Part shown: one piece after another, positions 27,405 through 37,228 of the stretch | Numbering within the stretch: the stretch's first letter is position 1 | How the letters are laid out: each line of letters begins with the position of its first letter | Assembly: GCA_016710465.1 (NCBI GenBank) | Contig: JADJVS010000015.1 | Coordinates: 248,001-312,000 of the forward strand | Direction: 5' to 3' | DNA from: Sulfuritalea sp. | Lineage (GTDB): Bacteria > Pseudomonadota > Gammaproteobacteria > Burkholderiales > Rhodocyclaceae | DNA length: 64,000 bases | Program-made: the position numbers and the translations under genes | Notes under the pieces: model-generated | Told to the model about the DNA's origin: nothing | Databases searched by the model: none | Seen by the model: only the letters and a program-made list of their open reading frames with translations

Positions 27405-27789
27405 AGCCGGGGAGGGCGGGCGCCAGCGCCTCGACAAGTGGCTCTGGGCGGCGCGCTTTTTCAAGACGCGCAGCCTCGCCGCCGACGCCATCGCGGGCGG
27501 CAAAGTGCGCTGGAACGGCCAGGCCGCGAAACCGGCGCGCGAAATCCGCGTCGGCGACGAACTGGAAATCGCCGTCGGCGAACAGCGCTGGACCGTGGTC
27601 GTGAGCGGCCTCAACCCGCAGCGCCGGCCGGCGCCCGAGGCGCGCCTGCTCTACGCGGAGACCGCCGAGAGCGCCGCGCGCCGCCAGCGCCAGGAGGACC
27701 TTCGCCGCCTGGCGCCCATGCCCGGCGCCGGCCTCAAGGGGCGGCCGACCAAGAAGGCCGGGCGCCTGATCCGCAGCTTCAACGAATGA
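27397..27789 (+). CDS. hslR: Heat shock protein 15, S4-domain ribosome rescue factor
   Basis: 130 residues from ATG 27397, inside the end of the nitroreductase gene. The S4 RNA-binding motif QRLDKWLWAARFFKTRSLA opens the protein and a basic tail (LKGRPTKKAGRL) closes it, as in Hsp15, which binds 50S subunits carrying stalled nascent chains. The overlap suggests cotranscription with the nitroreductase gene. Confidence 0.9.
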   Translation: MNEAGEGGRQRLDKWLWAARFFKTRSLAADAIAGGKVRWNGQAAKPAREIRVGDELEIAVGEQRWTVVVSGLNPQRRPAPEARLLYAETAESAARRQRQEDLRRLAPMPGAGLKGRPTKKAGRLIRSFNE

Positions 27790-27848
27790 CGACGAGGCGG
27801 CGATCGACGAACCGATCCTGGCCATGATCAGCGCGTATCATTGAAACC

Positions 27849-28088
27849 ATGAGTCCGACGATCTTCCGGGAAGGCGGCTTCCGGTTTTATTTCTTCTCCC
27901 GCGAGGAACCGCGAATGCATGTCCATGTCCAGGGTCAGAACGGCGAGGCAAAGATCTGGCTTGAACCGGCGATCGAGGTCGCCCAACACACGGGACTGTC
28001 CCGCGGGGAAATCAGCGAGGCGCTTCGCCTTGTTCAGGAGCACGCAAATGACATCGGCAAGGCTTGGCGAAAACATTTCACCGGTTGA
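27849..28088 (+). CDS. DUF4160 protein
   Basis: 79 residues with the family pattern GGFRFYFFSREEPRMHVHV. It overlaps the DUF2442 gene by 41 bp. DUF4160/DUF2442 pairs are common, mobile and often suspected of being toxin-antitoxin-like, but function is unproven. Confidence 0.82.
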   Translation: MSPTIFREGGFRFYFFSREEPRMHVHVQGQNGEAKIWLEPAIEVAQHTGLSRGEISEALRLVQEHANDIGKAWRKHFTG

Positions 28089-28317
28089 AGTCACCAACGT
28101 TTCCCGCCATGGCTTCTGGGTCTTGCTGGGCGACGAGGAATTGTTTTTGCCGTTCACGGAGTTTCCCTGGTTTCGCGATGCGGCAATCGGAATGATTCTG
28201 CATGTCGAACTGCCGTCGCCCAACCATCTCTACTGGCCGGATCTGGATGTCGACTTGTCGGTCGAGTCCATCCGGCATCCGGATCGCTTTCCGCTTGTCA
28301 GCCGGCCAGGGCGATGA
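28048..28317 (+). CDS. DUF2442 protein
   Basis: 89 residues from ATG 28048, within the 3' end of the DUF4160 gene. The stretch FLPFTEFPWFRDA and the C-terminal DVDLSVESIRHPDRFP fit DUF2442. The overlap indicates coupled expression with DUF4160. No DNA-binding fold is obvious. Confidence 0.82.
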   Translation: MTSARLGENISPVEVTNVSRHGFWVLLGDEELFLPFTEFPWFRDAAIGMILHVELPSPNHLYWPDLDVDLSVESIRHPDRFPLVSRPGR

Positions 28318-28389
28318 TTTTTTTCCGTCGATGGGCGCTGGACGGGCGCGCATGCCTGCAATGAATCGCATGGTGGAGTCGGGCACGGC

Positions 28390-29742
28390 ATGGAAATGAG
28401 CATTGCCTTGCTGGGCGGCCTGCTGCTCGGCGGTGGACTGGTCGCGTTTGTCTTCAGCGCCCGCCTGCGCGAGGCGGCGGCGACGCTGGCGCGGCGCGAG
28501 GCGGAACTGGCCGACCTGCGTGCCCAGGAGTCGGTGCTGGCGATACGCTGCGCTACGCTGCAAAGCGAGCTGGAAAGCGAGCGCGCCCTGTTCACCGAGC
28601 GCCAGGCGACGCTGGAAGCGGCCCGCGCCGGCTTTGGCGACGCCTTCAAGGCGCTCTCGGCGGATGCGCTGGCGAAGAACAACCAGAGCTTCCTCGAACT
28701 GGCCCGCGCCGCGCTGGAGACCCAGCAGGCCGCCGCGAAGGGCGAACTGGAAAAGCGCCAGCAGGCCATCGGCGAGCTGGTGGCGCCGGTGAAGACCTCG
28801 CTGGAAAAGTTCGAACAGCAGATCACAGGGCTGGAGAAGGCTCGCGTCGATGCCTATGCCACGCTCACCGAGCAGGTGCGCTCGCTGGCCGGCGCCCAGG
28901 AGCAGTTGCGCCACGAGACCGGCAATCTGGTCAAGGCCCTGCGCGCGCCGCAGACGCGCGGCCGCTGGGGCGAGCTGCAGCTCAAGCGCGTGGTCGAAAT
29001 GGCCGGCATGCTCGATCACTGCGATTTCTTCGAACAGGAGAACGTGAACACCGAGGAGGGCCGCCTGCGTCCCGACCTGATCGTCAGGCTGCCCGGCGGC
29101 AAGAACATCGTGGTCGACGCCAAGGCGCCGCTCGCCGCCTACCTCGACGCGCTCGAAGCGCCGGACGAGGAGGCCAAGAAGCGCAAGCTCGCCGACCACG
29201 CGCGCCAGGTGCGCGACCACCTGCGCAAGCTGGGGCAGAAATCCTACTGGGAGCAGTTCCAGCCCTCGCCGGATTTCGTCGTCCTCTTCCTGCCCGGCGA
29301 AATGTTCTACTCCGCCGCGCTGGAGGCCGATCCCGCGCTGATCGAGCAGGGCGTCGAGCAACGCGTGATCCTCGCCACGCCGACCACGCTGATCGCGCTG
29401 TTGCGCGCCGTCGCCTACGGCTGGACGCAGCAGGCGCTGACCGAAAATGCCGAACGCATTAGCGTGCTGGGACGCGAACTCTACGAGCGCCTGGGCACCG
29501 TGGCCGAGCACTGGGGCCGGGTTGGCAGGAACCTGGGCGAGGCGGTCGGCGCCTACAACAAGTCGGTGGCCTCGCTGGAAACGCGCGTCCTGGTGTCGGC
29601 ACGCAAGTTCCGCGAGCTCAAGGTCGCTGGCGAGGACCGCGAAATCGCCGACCTCAACCCGGTCGAGGCGCTGCCGCGCGAGCTGCAGGCGCCGGAACTG
29701 CAAGCACCCGAACCACCGCCGCCGGACAGGCTCACGCCATGA
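28390..29742 (+). CDS. rmuC: DNA recombination protein RmuC
   Basis: 450 residues. A single N-terminal membrane helix (about 3-22) is followed by a long coiled coil (about 25-195). The RmuC nuclease-like domain then has RGRWGELQLKRVVEMAGM, LPGGKNIVVDAKAPL (the predicted restriction-endonuclease-fold core) and FLPGEMFYSAAL. RmuC limits DNA inversion at short repeats and affects phage and recombination outcomes. It lies just upstream of the AddB/AddA-like genes, forming a DNA-repair neighbourhood. Confidence 0.92.
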   Translation: MEMSIALLGGLLLGGGLVAFVFSARLREAAATLARREAELADLRAQESVLAIRCATLQSELESERALFTERQATLEAARAGFGDAFKALSADALAKNNQSFLELARAALETQQAAAKGELEKRQQAIGELVAPVKTSLEKFEQQITGLEKARVDAYATLTEQVRSLAGAQEQLRHETGNLVKALRAPQTRGRWGELQLKRVVEMAGMLDHCDFFEQENVNTEEGRLRPDLIVRLPGGKNIVVDAKAPLAAYLDALEAPDEEAKKRKLADHARQVRDHLRKLGQKSYWEQFQPSPDFVVLFLPGEMFYSAALEADPALIEQGVEQRVILATPTTLIALLRAVAYGWTQQALTENAERISVLGRELYERLGTVAEHWGRVGRNLGEAVGAYNKSVASLETRVLVSARKFRELKVAGEDREIADLNPVEALPRELQAPELQAPEPPPPDRLTP

Positions 29743-29788
29743 GCCTCGCCCCTGGCAGACTCCTCCCCATGTTCAAGGAGGAAGCCCC

Positions 29789-29899
29789 ATGCCAACCGAA
29801 AGCCAGGCCGCAAAGCCCCATCCTGCCGATGTCGCCGTGTTCGTCATCACCACCACCCTCTGCGCCCTGGGCGCGCTGATGCTGCCGCTGGCGGGATGA
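29789..29899 (+). CDS. Small single-TM protein
   Basis: 36 residues with a perfect AAGGAGG ribosome site about eight bases upstream. A hydrophilic start is followed by one membrane helix (about 14-35, VAVFVITTTLCALGALMLPL). The stop overlaps the next start as ATGA, so it is cotranslated with the AddB-like gene. Function unknown. Confidence 0.6.
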   Translation: MPTESQAAKPHPADVAVFVITTTLCALGALMLPLAG

Positions 29900-32619
29900 T
29901 CCGTCCCGACCTTCCCGTCCTGCCGCTTGCCGACCTGCCCGGCGGCCCCGAGCCGGTGGTGCTCTGCGCCACGGCGCGGCTGGCGCTGGACTTGCGCCGC
30001 GCGCATGGCGACGCGCAGGTGGCGCGCGGCGCCGTCACCTGGCGCGCGCTGCAAAGTTCGACCCCGGCCTTGTGGCTCGACGCGCTGGTGTCGCGCGCCC
30101 TGCTGCGCGGCGAGATCCCGCCCGATGCCGTCGCCGGCGGCTTCCTTGGGCATGTGCAGGAACGCAATCTGTGGGAGCTCGCCATCGCGCGCGACGCCGG
30201 CGCGGCGGCCGAGCTCTTCGACCGCGAGGGCATGGCGCTGGCGGCGATGGAAGCGGCCAGCCTGCAGCGCGCCTGGCGCATCGAGGTGCCCGAAGCCCTG
30301 CACAACGCCGAATATCTGACCTGGCGGCGCTGGCGCGATGACGTCGAGGCGACCGCGCGGGCCGGCGGCTGGCGCGGCGTGGACGAAATCCTGGCCTGGC
30401 GCATCGCCTGCATCGAACGCGGCGTGGGAGGCATGGGCGGCCTGCCGGCGCGCATCGGCCTGGCCGGGTTTTTGATGCCCGATCCGCTGGTCTCGCGCCT
30501 GCTGCTGGTGCTGGAAGCGCGCGGCGTCGAGCTGTTCCGCGTCGATTTCGGCTGCGGCGTGGAATCCGTGCCGCGCGGCGTCGAATGCCCCGATGCCGAG
30601 GCCGAATGCCGTGCCGCCGCGGCCTGGGTCCGGCAAGGGCTGGCGCGGGCCGGCGGTAGGCCGCTGCGCCTGCGCATCGCCGTCGCCGAACTGCCGGCGC
30701 GCCGCCGCCCGCTCGAGGCCGCCTTGCGCGATGCCCTGCAGGGCGACGCCGTCGGCGCCGGCTGGGCGGCACAGGAAGCCGATTACGAATTCGTCGGCGG
30801 CGAACCGCTGGCGGCGCAGCCCCTGGTCGATGTGGCGCTGGCCTTGCTGCAGATTTTTGCCAGCCCGCGCCGCGTCGCCCAGGCGAGCTTTGGCGCCTTG
30901 CTCTGCGCGCCCGGCTGGTCGGCGGATGTGGATGAGGCCGATGCCCGCGCCCGCCTCGAAGCCGGCCTGCGCCAGTTGTTGCCGCCCGAAGCCGCGCTGG
31001 AGCGCTATCGCGCCGCGATGGGCCGCCTCGCCACGCGCGTGCCGGCGCCGCGCCTGCTGGCCGGCCTCGACGCGCTGCTCGACGGCGCCCGCGCCGCCAC
31101 CCGCCGCCAGGCGCCGTCGGCCTGGGGCCGGGTATTCGGCGATCTGCTGGAGGCGCTGGGCTGGCCCGGCCAGCGCCCCCTGCTGGCGGCGGAGGCCGGC
31201 GCGGTCGATGAGCTGCGCGAGTTGCTCGGCGGGCTTTCGGCGCTGGACGCCATCCTTGGTCGCGTCGATCGCGGCGAAGCCTTGCGCCAGTTGCGCCGCC
31301 AGTGCCGTGATCGGGCCTTCCGCGCGCAGCGGCGCAACCCGCCGCGCGTCGAGATAGGCGGCCTCGACGAGGCGCTGGCCGGGGCCGTCGACGGGCTCTG
31401 GGTGATCGGCCTCAACGAAGGCGCCTGGCCGCCGGCGCCGCGACCGAATCCGATCCTGCCGGCCGAGCTGCAGCGCCGCGCCGGCGTTCCCGCCGCGCGC
31501 GCCGACAGCCTGGCCGACGCCGCGCGCGAAACCCAGGCGCTGTGGCGCGCCAGCGCGCCCGAGGTGGTTTTTTCATGGTCGCAAGCCGAGGGTGAAAAGG
31601 CCTTGCGCCCCAGCCCGCTGCTGGCCGGCATCGCGGTGGAATCGTCGTCGGCATCGCCGTCGCCGCCCGCCGCCGCCGCCGCGCTGGAAATGATCGCGGA
31701 TTCGCGCGCGCCCGAGCTCGGCGCCGACGAGGAAATCCACGGCGGCACCGGCCTGCTGGCGGCGCAGGCGGCTTGTCCGGCCTGGGCCTTCCACCAGTAT
31801 CGGCTCGGTGCCGCCGTGTTGCCGGCGCCGACTCTCGGCCTCGACGCGCTGGCGCGCGGCTCGCTGCTGCACGCCGCGCTGGAAGCCTTCTGGGTCGGGC
31901 GCGGCCTGGCCGAGCTGCTGGCCATGGGGCCCGAACTGCGCGCCGCCGAGATCGCCCGCGTGGTCGGGCTGGCGCTGGCCGACCACGAGCGCGCCGCCGT
32001 CGAGCCGCTGTCGCCACGCCTGCGCGCGCTCGAGGCGCGGCGCCTGGCCGAGCTGCTGGCCGGCTGGCTGGATCTCGAAGCCACGCGCCCGCCCTTCCGC
32101 GTGCTGGCGCGCGAGGAACGCCACCGGCTCGACATCGAGGGCCTGCCGGTGAGCGTGGTCGTCGACAGGGTGGATGAACTCGGCGACGGGCGCCTGGCCA
32201 TCATCGACTACAAGAGCGGCCGCGGCGACCGCAGCGCGAGCTGGAATGCCGAACGCATTCTGGAGCCGCAGTTGCCGATCTATGCCGCGCTGGCCTTTCC
32301 CGATCGCGAGGTGGCGGCGGTGGCGCTGGCGCGGGTGACGCGCGAAGAGCCGGCCTTCCTCGGCGTCGCCGCCGACGAGGGCCTGCTGCCCGGCGTGAAG
32401 GCGCTGGACGGGCAGCGCCGGCGTTACGACGCGGAGCAGTTTCCCGACTGGGCGGCGCTGCGCGCGCTGTGGGCCGAGCGCCTCCGCGAAGTCGCGCGCG
32501 AGGTGAAGGAGGGCACCGCCGCCGTGGTGTTCCGGAACGAAGCCGATCTCAAGTATTGCGAGGTCAAGCCCTTGCTGCGGCTATCGGAACGGCGGCAGCA
32601 GTGGGAGGACGGGCGATGA
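29896..32619 (+). CDS. AddB/RecB-like PD-(D/E)XK nuclease, partner of the downstream helicase
   Basis: 907 residues. The C-terminal third holds a RecB-family nuclease: a conserved histidine in LARGSLLHAALEAFW, VVVDRVDELGDGRLAIIDYKSG with the D...DYK active site, and ILEPQLPIYAAL. The middle resembles an inactive helicase scaffold (VDGLWVIGLNEGAWPP). This matches the betaproteobacterial probable DNA repair protein family that pairs with an AddA-like helicase-nuclease for double-strand break resection. Cysteines for an AddB-type iron-sulfur cluster are not evident. Confidence 0.87.
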   Translation: MIRPDLPVLPLADLPGGPEPVVLCATARLALDLRRAHGDAQVARGAVTWRALQSSTPALWLDALVSRALLRGEIPPDAVAGGFLGHVQERNLWELAIARDAGAAAELFDREGMALAAMEAASLQRAWRIEVPEALHNAEYLTWRRWRDDVEATARAGGWRGVDEILAWRIACIERGVGGMGGLPARIGLAGFLMPDPLVSRLLLVLEARGVELFRVDFGCGVESVPRGVECPDAEAECRAAAAWVRQGLARAGGRPLRLRIAVAELPARRRPLEAALRDALQGDAVGAGWAAQEADYEFVGGEPLAAQPLVDVALALLQIFASPRRVAQASFGALLCAPGWSADVDEADARARLEAGLRQLLPPEAALERYRAAMGRLATRVPAPRLLAGLDALLDGARAATRRQAPSAWGRVFGDLLEALGWPGQRPLLAAEAGAVDELRELLGGLSALDAILGRVDRGEALRQLRRQCRDRAFRAQRRNPPRVEIGGLDEALAGAVDGLWVIGLNEGAWPPAPRPNPILPAELQRRAGVPAARADSLADAARETQALWRASAPEVVFSWSQAEGEKALRPSPLLAGIAVESSSASPSPPAAAAALEMIADSRAPELGADEEIHGGTGLLAAQAACPAWAFHQYRLGAAVLPAPTLGLDALARGSLLHAALEAFWVGRGLAELLAMGPELRAAEIARVVGLALADHERAAVEPLSPRLRALEARRLAELLAGWLDLEATRPPFRVLAREERHRLDIEGLPVSVVVDRVDELGDGRLAIIDYKSGRGDRSASWNAERILEPQLPIYAALAFPDREVAAVALARVTREEPAFLGVAADEGLLPGVKALDGQRRRYDAEQFPDWAALRALWAERLREVAREVKEGTAAVVFRNEADLKYCEVKPLLRLSERRQQWEDGR

Positions 32620-32635
32620 AGGCAAACCGCTTCCA

Positions 32636-32744
32636 ACACAGAGGCCACGGAGACACGGAGGCCACGGAAAAGAAGCTCGTCGATTCCTGTAGTCCCGGCT
32701 TGACGAAGTTCTCCGTGATCTCTGTGTCTCCGTGTTCTCCGTGT
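32636..32744. repeat. CACGGAG-type dispersed inverted repeat between the addB- and addA-like genes
   Basis: Two 36-base arms (32636-32671 and 32709-32744) are inverted relative to each other with about seven differences, each built from CACGGAGACAC-like heptamer units. They can form one long hairpin. Such CACGGAG elements are dispersed repeats in many bacterial genomes. The right arm ends only about 15 bp before the AddA-like start, so it may affect its expression. Confidence 0.7.
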
Positions 32745-32758
32745 CGAGAGAGTCTGCC

Positions 32759-35700
32759 TTGATTCCTGATCTGCTCGCCGAAGACGATGCCAGCCGCCGC
32801 CGCGCGCTCGAGCTTGATTCCTTCATCATCGAAGCGCCGGCCGGCGCCGGCAAGACCGAACTGCTGACCCAGCGCTACCTGCGCCTCCTGGCGATCGCCG
32901 ACGAGCCCGAGGAAATCGTCGCCATCACCTTCACCAACAAGGCCGCCGGCGAAATGCGCCAGCGCATCGCCGAGAGCCTGGAGCGCGCGCGCGGCGGCGT
33001 GGCCCCCGAGGCCGCGCACAAGCGCGTCACCTTCGAGCTGGCGCGCGCCGCGCTGGCCCGTTCGGCGGCGCGCGACTGGCGCATCGGGGCCCAGCCGGGC
33101 CGCTTGCGCCTGACCACCATCGACGCGCTGTGCGCCGGCCTGGCGCGGCAGATGCCGCTGCTGTCGCGCTTCGGCGCGCAGCCGGCGACGGTCGATGACG
33201 CCGGTCGGCATTACCGCGAGGCCGCGCGCCGCGCGCTGGACCACCTCGACGACGAGGATGAAGCCTCCGCCCATGCCGCCGCCGTCGGCGCCGCGCTGGC
33301 CTGGATGGACAACGACGCGGCGCGGCTGATCGAGCTGCTGGTGGCGATGCTGGCGCGGCGCGAACAGTGGCGCCCGCTGCTGCAATCCGGCGCCGCGCAG
33401 GAGGCTCCCGAAGCGGCGATCGGCGCCGCGCTGGCGGAGATGCTGGCCGAGGAGCTCGCGGCGGCGGCGCAAACCCTCGATGCCGCCTGGCAGGCGCCGT
33501 GGATGCCGCTGGCGCGCTTCGCCGCCGCGCAGTTGGGGGAGGCGGATCCGGCGAATCCGCTGGCCGGGTGGACGCGGCCCCTGGCGGCGGCGGTCGACGA
33601 GCTGCCGCGCTGGCGCGCCCTGGCCGGCTTCCTGTTGACGGACAAGGACACGCCGCGCAAGACGGTGACGGTGAACAACGGCTTTCCCGCCGGCAAGGAA
33701 TTCAAGGCGCAAAAGGAGGCCATGCTCGCGGCATTGGCCGGCCTCGACGCGGATGCGGTGGCCGCGCTGGTCCGGCTGCGCCGCCTGCCGCCGCCGCGCC
33801 ACGACGACGACGCCATCGTGCGCGCCCTGGCGCGGCTGATGACGCTGGCCGCCGCCGAGCTGTGGCTGGTGTTCCGCGAGGCCGGCGAAGTCGATTTCGG
33901 CGAGCTGGCGGCGCGCGCCATCGGCGCCCTGGGCGACGAGCTGGACCCGACCGAACTCGGCCTGCGCCTGGACTGGCGCATCCGCCACCTGCTGGTCGAC
34001 GAGTTCCAGGACACCAGCCCGACCCAGGTCGAGCTGCTGCAACGCCTCACCGCCGGCTGGCAGCAAGGCGACGGCCGCACGCTGTTCTGCGTCGGCGACC
34101 CGATGCAGTCGATCTACCGCTTCCGCCAGGCCGAGGTCGGGCTGTTCCTGCGCGCCCAGGCGCAGGGCATCGGCGGCTTGCGGCTGCATGCCCTGCGCCT
34201 GTCGCGCAACAACCGCGCCCTGCCGCCGGTGGTGGCCTGGATCAACGCCGGCTTCCCGCAACTGTTTCCGGCCCGCGACGAGCCGCTGCGCGGCGAGATC
34301 GCCTACCGGCCCTTCGTCGCCACGCGCGATGATTCGCCCGATGCCGGCGTCACCGTGCATGCGCTGTGCGCCGAACGCGGCGAGGGCGAGGCCGCCGCAC
34401 GCATCGAGGCCGGGCGCGTGGTGGCGATCATCGAGGCCGAATGGCGGGCCGATCCGGCGCGGCGCATCGCCGTGCTGGTGCGCGCGCGCAGCCACCTCGC
34501 GGCGCTGGTGGCGGCGATCCGCCGCCACCCGGCCGGCTGGCGCCACGCGGCGGTGGAGATCGAGCCGCTGCTCGGCCGCCAGGCGGTGCAGGACCTGATC
34601 TCGCTGACGCGCGCCCTGCATCATCGCGGCGACCGCCTGCACTGGCTGGCGATCCTGCGCGCGCCCTGGTGCGGCCTGACGCTGGCCGACCTGCACGCGC
34701 TGGCGGCGGACGACCACGCCGCGACGCTCTGGTCCCTGATCGGCGACCCGGCGCGCGTGGCGCGGCTCAGCGCCGACGGCCAGCGCCGCCTGGCCCACCT
34801 GCGCGCGGTGATGGCCGAAGCGCTGGCGGGGCAGGGCCGGCAATCGCGCCGGCGCTGGGTCGAGGATGCCTGGAAGAAGCTCGGCGGCCCGGCCTGCCTC
34901 GGCGCCGGCGCGGCGCCGGCCGACGTCGCGGCCTTCTTCACGCGCCTCGACGCGCTCGACGCCGCCGGGCGCTTCGTGCTCGACAGCCTGGAAGACGACA
35001 TGGCGCGCCTGTTCGCCGCGCCCGATGCCCGGGCCGACGGCCGCCTGCAACTGATGACCATCCACAAGGCCAAGGGCCTGGAGTTCGACACCGTGATCCT
35101 GCCCGGCCTGCATCGCCCCATGCCGCCCCAGGAAGCACCGCTGCTGGCCTGGGACAGCCTGCCGCTGGAACGCGGCGAACGCCTGCTGGTGGCGCCGGTC
35201 AATCGCCGGCGCCGGCGCGGCAAGGGCGAGCCGACGCTGTACGACTTCCTGCAGGGGCTGGAACGCGAGCGCGCCGACAACGAAGCGGCGCGCGTGCTGT
35301 ATGTCGCCGTCACGCGCGCGGCGCGCCGCCTGCATCTGGTCGCGGTGGCGAGCCCCGCGGCGGACGGTGCGCCGGCCGCGCCGGCGGCCAATTCCCTGCT
35401 GGCGCGGCTGTGGCCGCTGGTGGCCGGCGATTTCGCGGCCGCCGTGGCCGGCTTGCGCGGCGAACTTTCCGGCAAGCAGGGCGAGACGGCGTCCGACATC
35501 GCTGCGGAGTCGTCCGCCGACGAGGACGCCGCGCATTTCGTGCCGCGCCTCGCGCGCCTGCTCGCGCCGGCGATCCCCGAGGCCTGGCGCGCGCCGCCGC
35601 CGCCCGCCGCGCCGCCGGTGCGCGCGCAGGCCGTGGATGCGCTGGCCGCCGACATCGGCACGCTGGTGCATGCGCTGCTTGAAATGGCCGCCACCGAACC

Positions 35701-36175
35701 GCGCGACTGGCCGCCCGACGCCGTCGCCGCCCGCCGGCCCGGCTTCGAGCGCTGGCTGGCGGCGCGCGGCTGGCCGGAAGCGGATGCGCGCGAGGGCGCC
35801 GCGCGCGCCGCGGCCATGCTCGCCACCACGCTGGCCAGCGCCGACGGCCAGTGGGTGCTGCGCCCGCGCGCCGACGCCGGCGCGGAACTGGCGATCGCCC
35901 GCGCGAGCGCCGGGCACGGGCAGGAAACCCGCGTCGTCGATCGCAGCTTCGTCGAGGATGGGCTGCGCTGGATCATCGATTACAAGACTGCCGAGCTTGG
36001 CCCGGAGGTCAGCGTGGAGGCCAGCGCGGAGGCGGACGCGGCGCGCCTGCGGGCCCATGCCGAAGCCTATCGCCCCCAGCTTGAGGCCTATGCCGGACTG
36101 TTCGCCGGCGAAGCGCTGCCGCGCCGCCTTGCCGTGTTCTACGTGGCGCGCGGCAAGCTGGTGACTCTGGACTAG
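32759..36175 (+). CDS. AddA/RecB-like UvrD-family helicase-nuclease
   Basis: About 1138 residues from TTG 32759; in-frame GTG codons at 32732 and 32741 lie in the dispersed repeat and are less likely. Superfamily 1 helicase motifs are complete: Walker A APAGAGKTELL, ITFTNKAAGEM, LLVDEFQDTSP, GDPMQSIYRFRQ, LMTIHKAKGLEFD and VLYVAVTRA. A C-terminal RecB-type nuclease has GTLVHALLEM and LRWIIDYKTAE. Together with the preceding gene it forms a two-nuclease AddAB-like complex for recombinational repair and degradation of linear DNA. Confidence 0.92.
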   Translation: MIPDLLAEDDASRRRALELDSFIIEAPAGAGKTELLTQRYLRLLAIADEPEEIVAITFTNKAAGEMRQRIAESLERARGGVAPEAAHKRVTFELARAALARSAARDWRIGAQPGRLRLTTIDALCAGLARQMPLLSRFGAQPATVDDAGRHYREAARRALDHLDDEDEASAHAAAVGAALAWMDNDAARLIELLVAMLARREQWRPLLQSGAAQEAPEAAIGAALAEMLAEELAAAAQTLDAAWQAPWMPLARFAAAQLGEADPANPLAGWTRPLAAAVDELPRWRALAGFLLTDKDTPRKTVTVNNGFPAGKEFKAQKEAMLAALAGLDADAVAALVRLRRLPPPRHDDDAIVRALARLMTLAAAELWLVFREAGEVDFGELAARAIGALGDELDPTELGLRLDWRIRHLLVDEFQDTSPTQVELLQRLTAGWQQGDGRTLFCVGDPMQSIYRFRQAEVGLFLRAQAQGIGGLRLHALRLSRNNRALPPVVAWINAGFPQLFPARDEPLRGEIAYRPFVATRDDSPDAGVTVHALCAERGEGEAAARIEAGRVVAIIEAEWRADPARRIAVLVRARSHLAALVAAIRRHPAGWRHAAVEIEPLLGRQAVQDLISLTRALHHRGDRLHWLAILRAPWCGLTLADLHALAADDHAATLWSLIGDPARVARLSADGQRRLAHLRAVMAEALAGQGRQSRRRWVEDAWKKLGGPACLGAGAAPADVAAFFTRLDALDAAGRFVLDSLEDDMARLFAAPDARADGRLQLMTIHKAKGLEFDTVILPGLHRPMPPQEAPLLAWDSLPLERGERLLVAPVNRRRRRGKGEPTLYDFLQGLERERADNEAARVLYVAVTRAARRLHLVAVASPAADGAPAAPAANSLLARLWPLVAGDFAAAVAGLRGELSGKQGETASDIAAESSADEDAAHFVPRLARLLAPAIPEAWRAPPPPAAPPVRAQAVDALAADIGTLVHALLEMAATEPRDWPPDAVAARRPGFERWLAARGWPEADAREGAARAAAMLATTLASADGQWVLRPRADAGAELAIARASAGHGQETRVVDRSFVEDGLRWIIDYKTAELGPEVSVEASAEADAARLRAHAEAYRPQLEAYAGLFAGEALPRRLAVFYVARGKLVTLD

Positions 36176-36210
36176 AATTCGCGCTCCACCCAGCGATCCA
36201 GGGGAACGCA

Positions 36211-37143
36211 ATGTCCGACAAAAAATACCGCCTCGTGACGCGCAGCGATTTCGACGGCCTGGCCTGCGCCGTGCTGCTCAATGAACTGGGCATGATCGAC
36301 GAGATCAAGTTCGTCCATCCCAAGGACATGCAGGACGGCAAGGTCGATATCACCGAGGACGACATCACCACCAACCTGCCTTTCGTCCCCGGCGTGCACC
36401 TCGCCTTCGACCACCACGTTTCCGAGACCTTCCGCAGCCCCGGCGAGCGCCCCAACCACATCATCTACCCCGACGCGCCCTCGGCGGCGCGCGTGGTGTA
36501 TGAGCACTTCGGCGGCAAGAGCCGCTTCGCCACCTCGCTCACCGAGATGATGCTGGCGGTGGACAAGAGCGACTCGGCCAATTTCACGCGCCAGGAAATC
36601 CTCGACCCCAAGGACTGGGTGCTGCTCAACTACCTGATGGATTCGCGCACCGGCCTCGGCCGCTTCCGCGAATTCCGCGTCAGCAACTACCAGTTGATGA
36701 TGGACCTGATCTCCTACTGCCGCAGCCACGGCATCGACGACATCCTGGCCCTGCCCGACGTCAAGGAGCGCGTCGATCTTTACTTCGAGCACGCCGAAAA
36801 GGCCAAGGAGCAGATCCGCCGCTGCACCATCGTGTACAAGAACCTCGCCGTGCTCGACCTGCGCGAGGAAGAGACCATCTACGCCACCAACCGCTTCATG
36901 ATCTATGCGCTGTACCCCGAGTGCAACATCTCGATCCACGTGCTGTGGGGCGTGCAGAAGCAGAACACGGTGTTCGCCACCGGCAAATCCATCGTCAACC
37001 GCACCTCGAACACCAACATCGGCGAACTGATGCTGTTCTACGGCGGCGGCGGCCACGAGAACGCCGGCACCTGCCAGATCCCCAACGACAAGGCGGGCAG
37101 CGTGCTGCAGAAGCTGATCGCGATGATCAATTCGGACGGCTGA
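36211..37143 (+). CDS. DHH-family phosphoesterase
   Basis: 310 residues. SDFDGLACA and AFDHHVSE supply the DHH metal site and FYGGGGHENAGTC is the DHHA1 signature. Members hydrolyse exopolyphosphate, nanoRNA or cyclic dinucleotides; which applies here is not readable. An AGGGGAA ribosome site precedes the start. It is the last core gene before the integron. Confidence 0.88.
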   Translation: MSDKKYRLVTRSDFDGLACAVLLNELGMIDEIKFVHPKDMQDGKVDITEDDITTNLPFVPGVHLAFDHHVSETFRSPGERPNHIIYPDAPSAARVVYEHFGGKSRFATSLTEMMLAVDKSDSANFTRQEILDPKDWVLLNYLMDSRTGLGRFREFRVSNYQLMMDLISYCRSHGIDDILALPDVKERVDLYFEHAEKAKEQIRRCTIVYKNLAVLDLREEETIYATNRFMIYALYPECNISIHVLWGVQKQNTVFATGKSIVNRTSNTNIGELMLFYGGGGHENAGTCQIPNDKAGSVLQKLIAMINSDG

Positions 37144-37228
37144 ATCTGCCTGCCGCCGGCCTGCCGCCGGCCGGGCGCGTCGATCCCGCCGCCGCAAGTC
37201 CGCGGCGTCCCGCGCCCCGCGCCGCCGC

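Noticed and set aside
32564..36211. 1215-residue minus-strand open frame opposite the AddA-like gene
   Set aside because: All helicase and nuclease motifs are on the plus strand; the antisense product is low-complexity and crosses the dispersed repeat.
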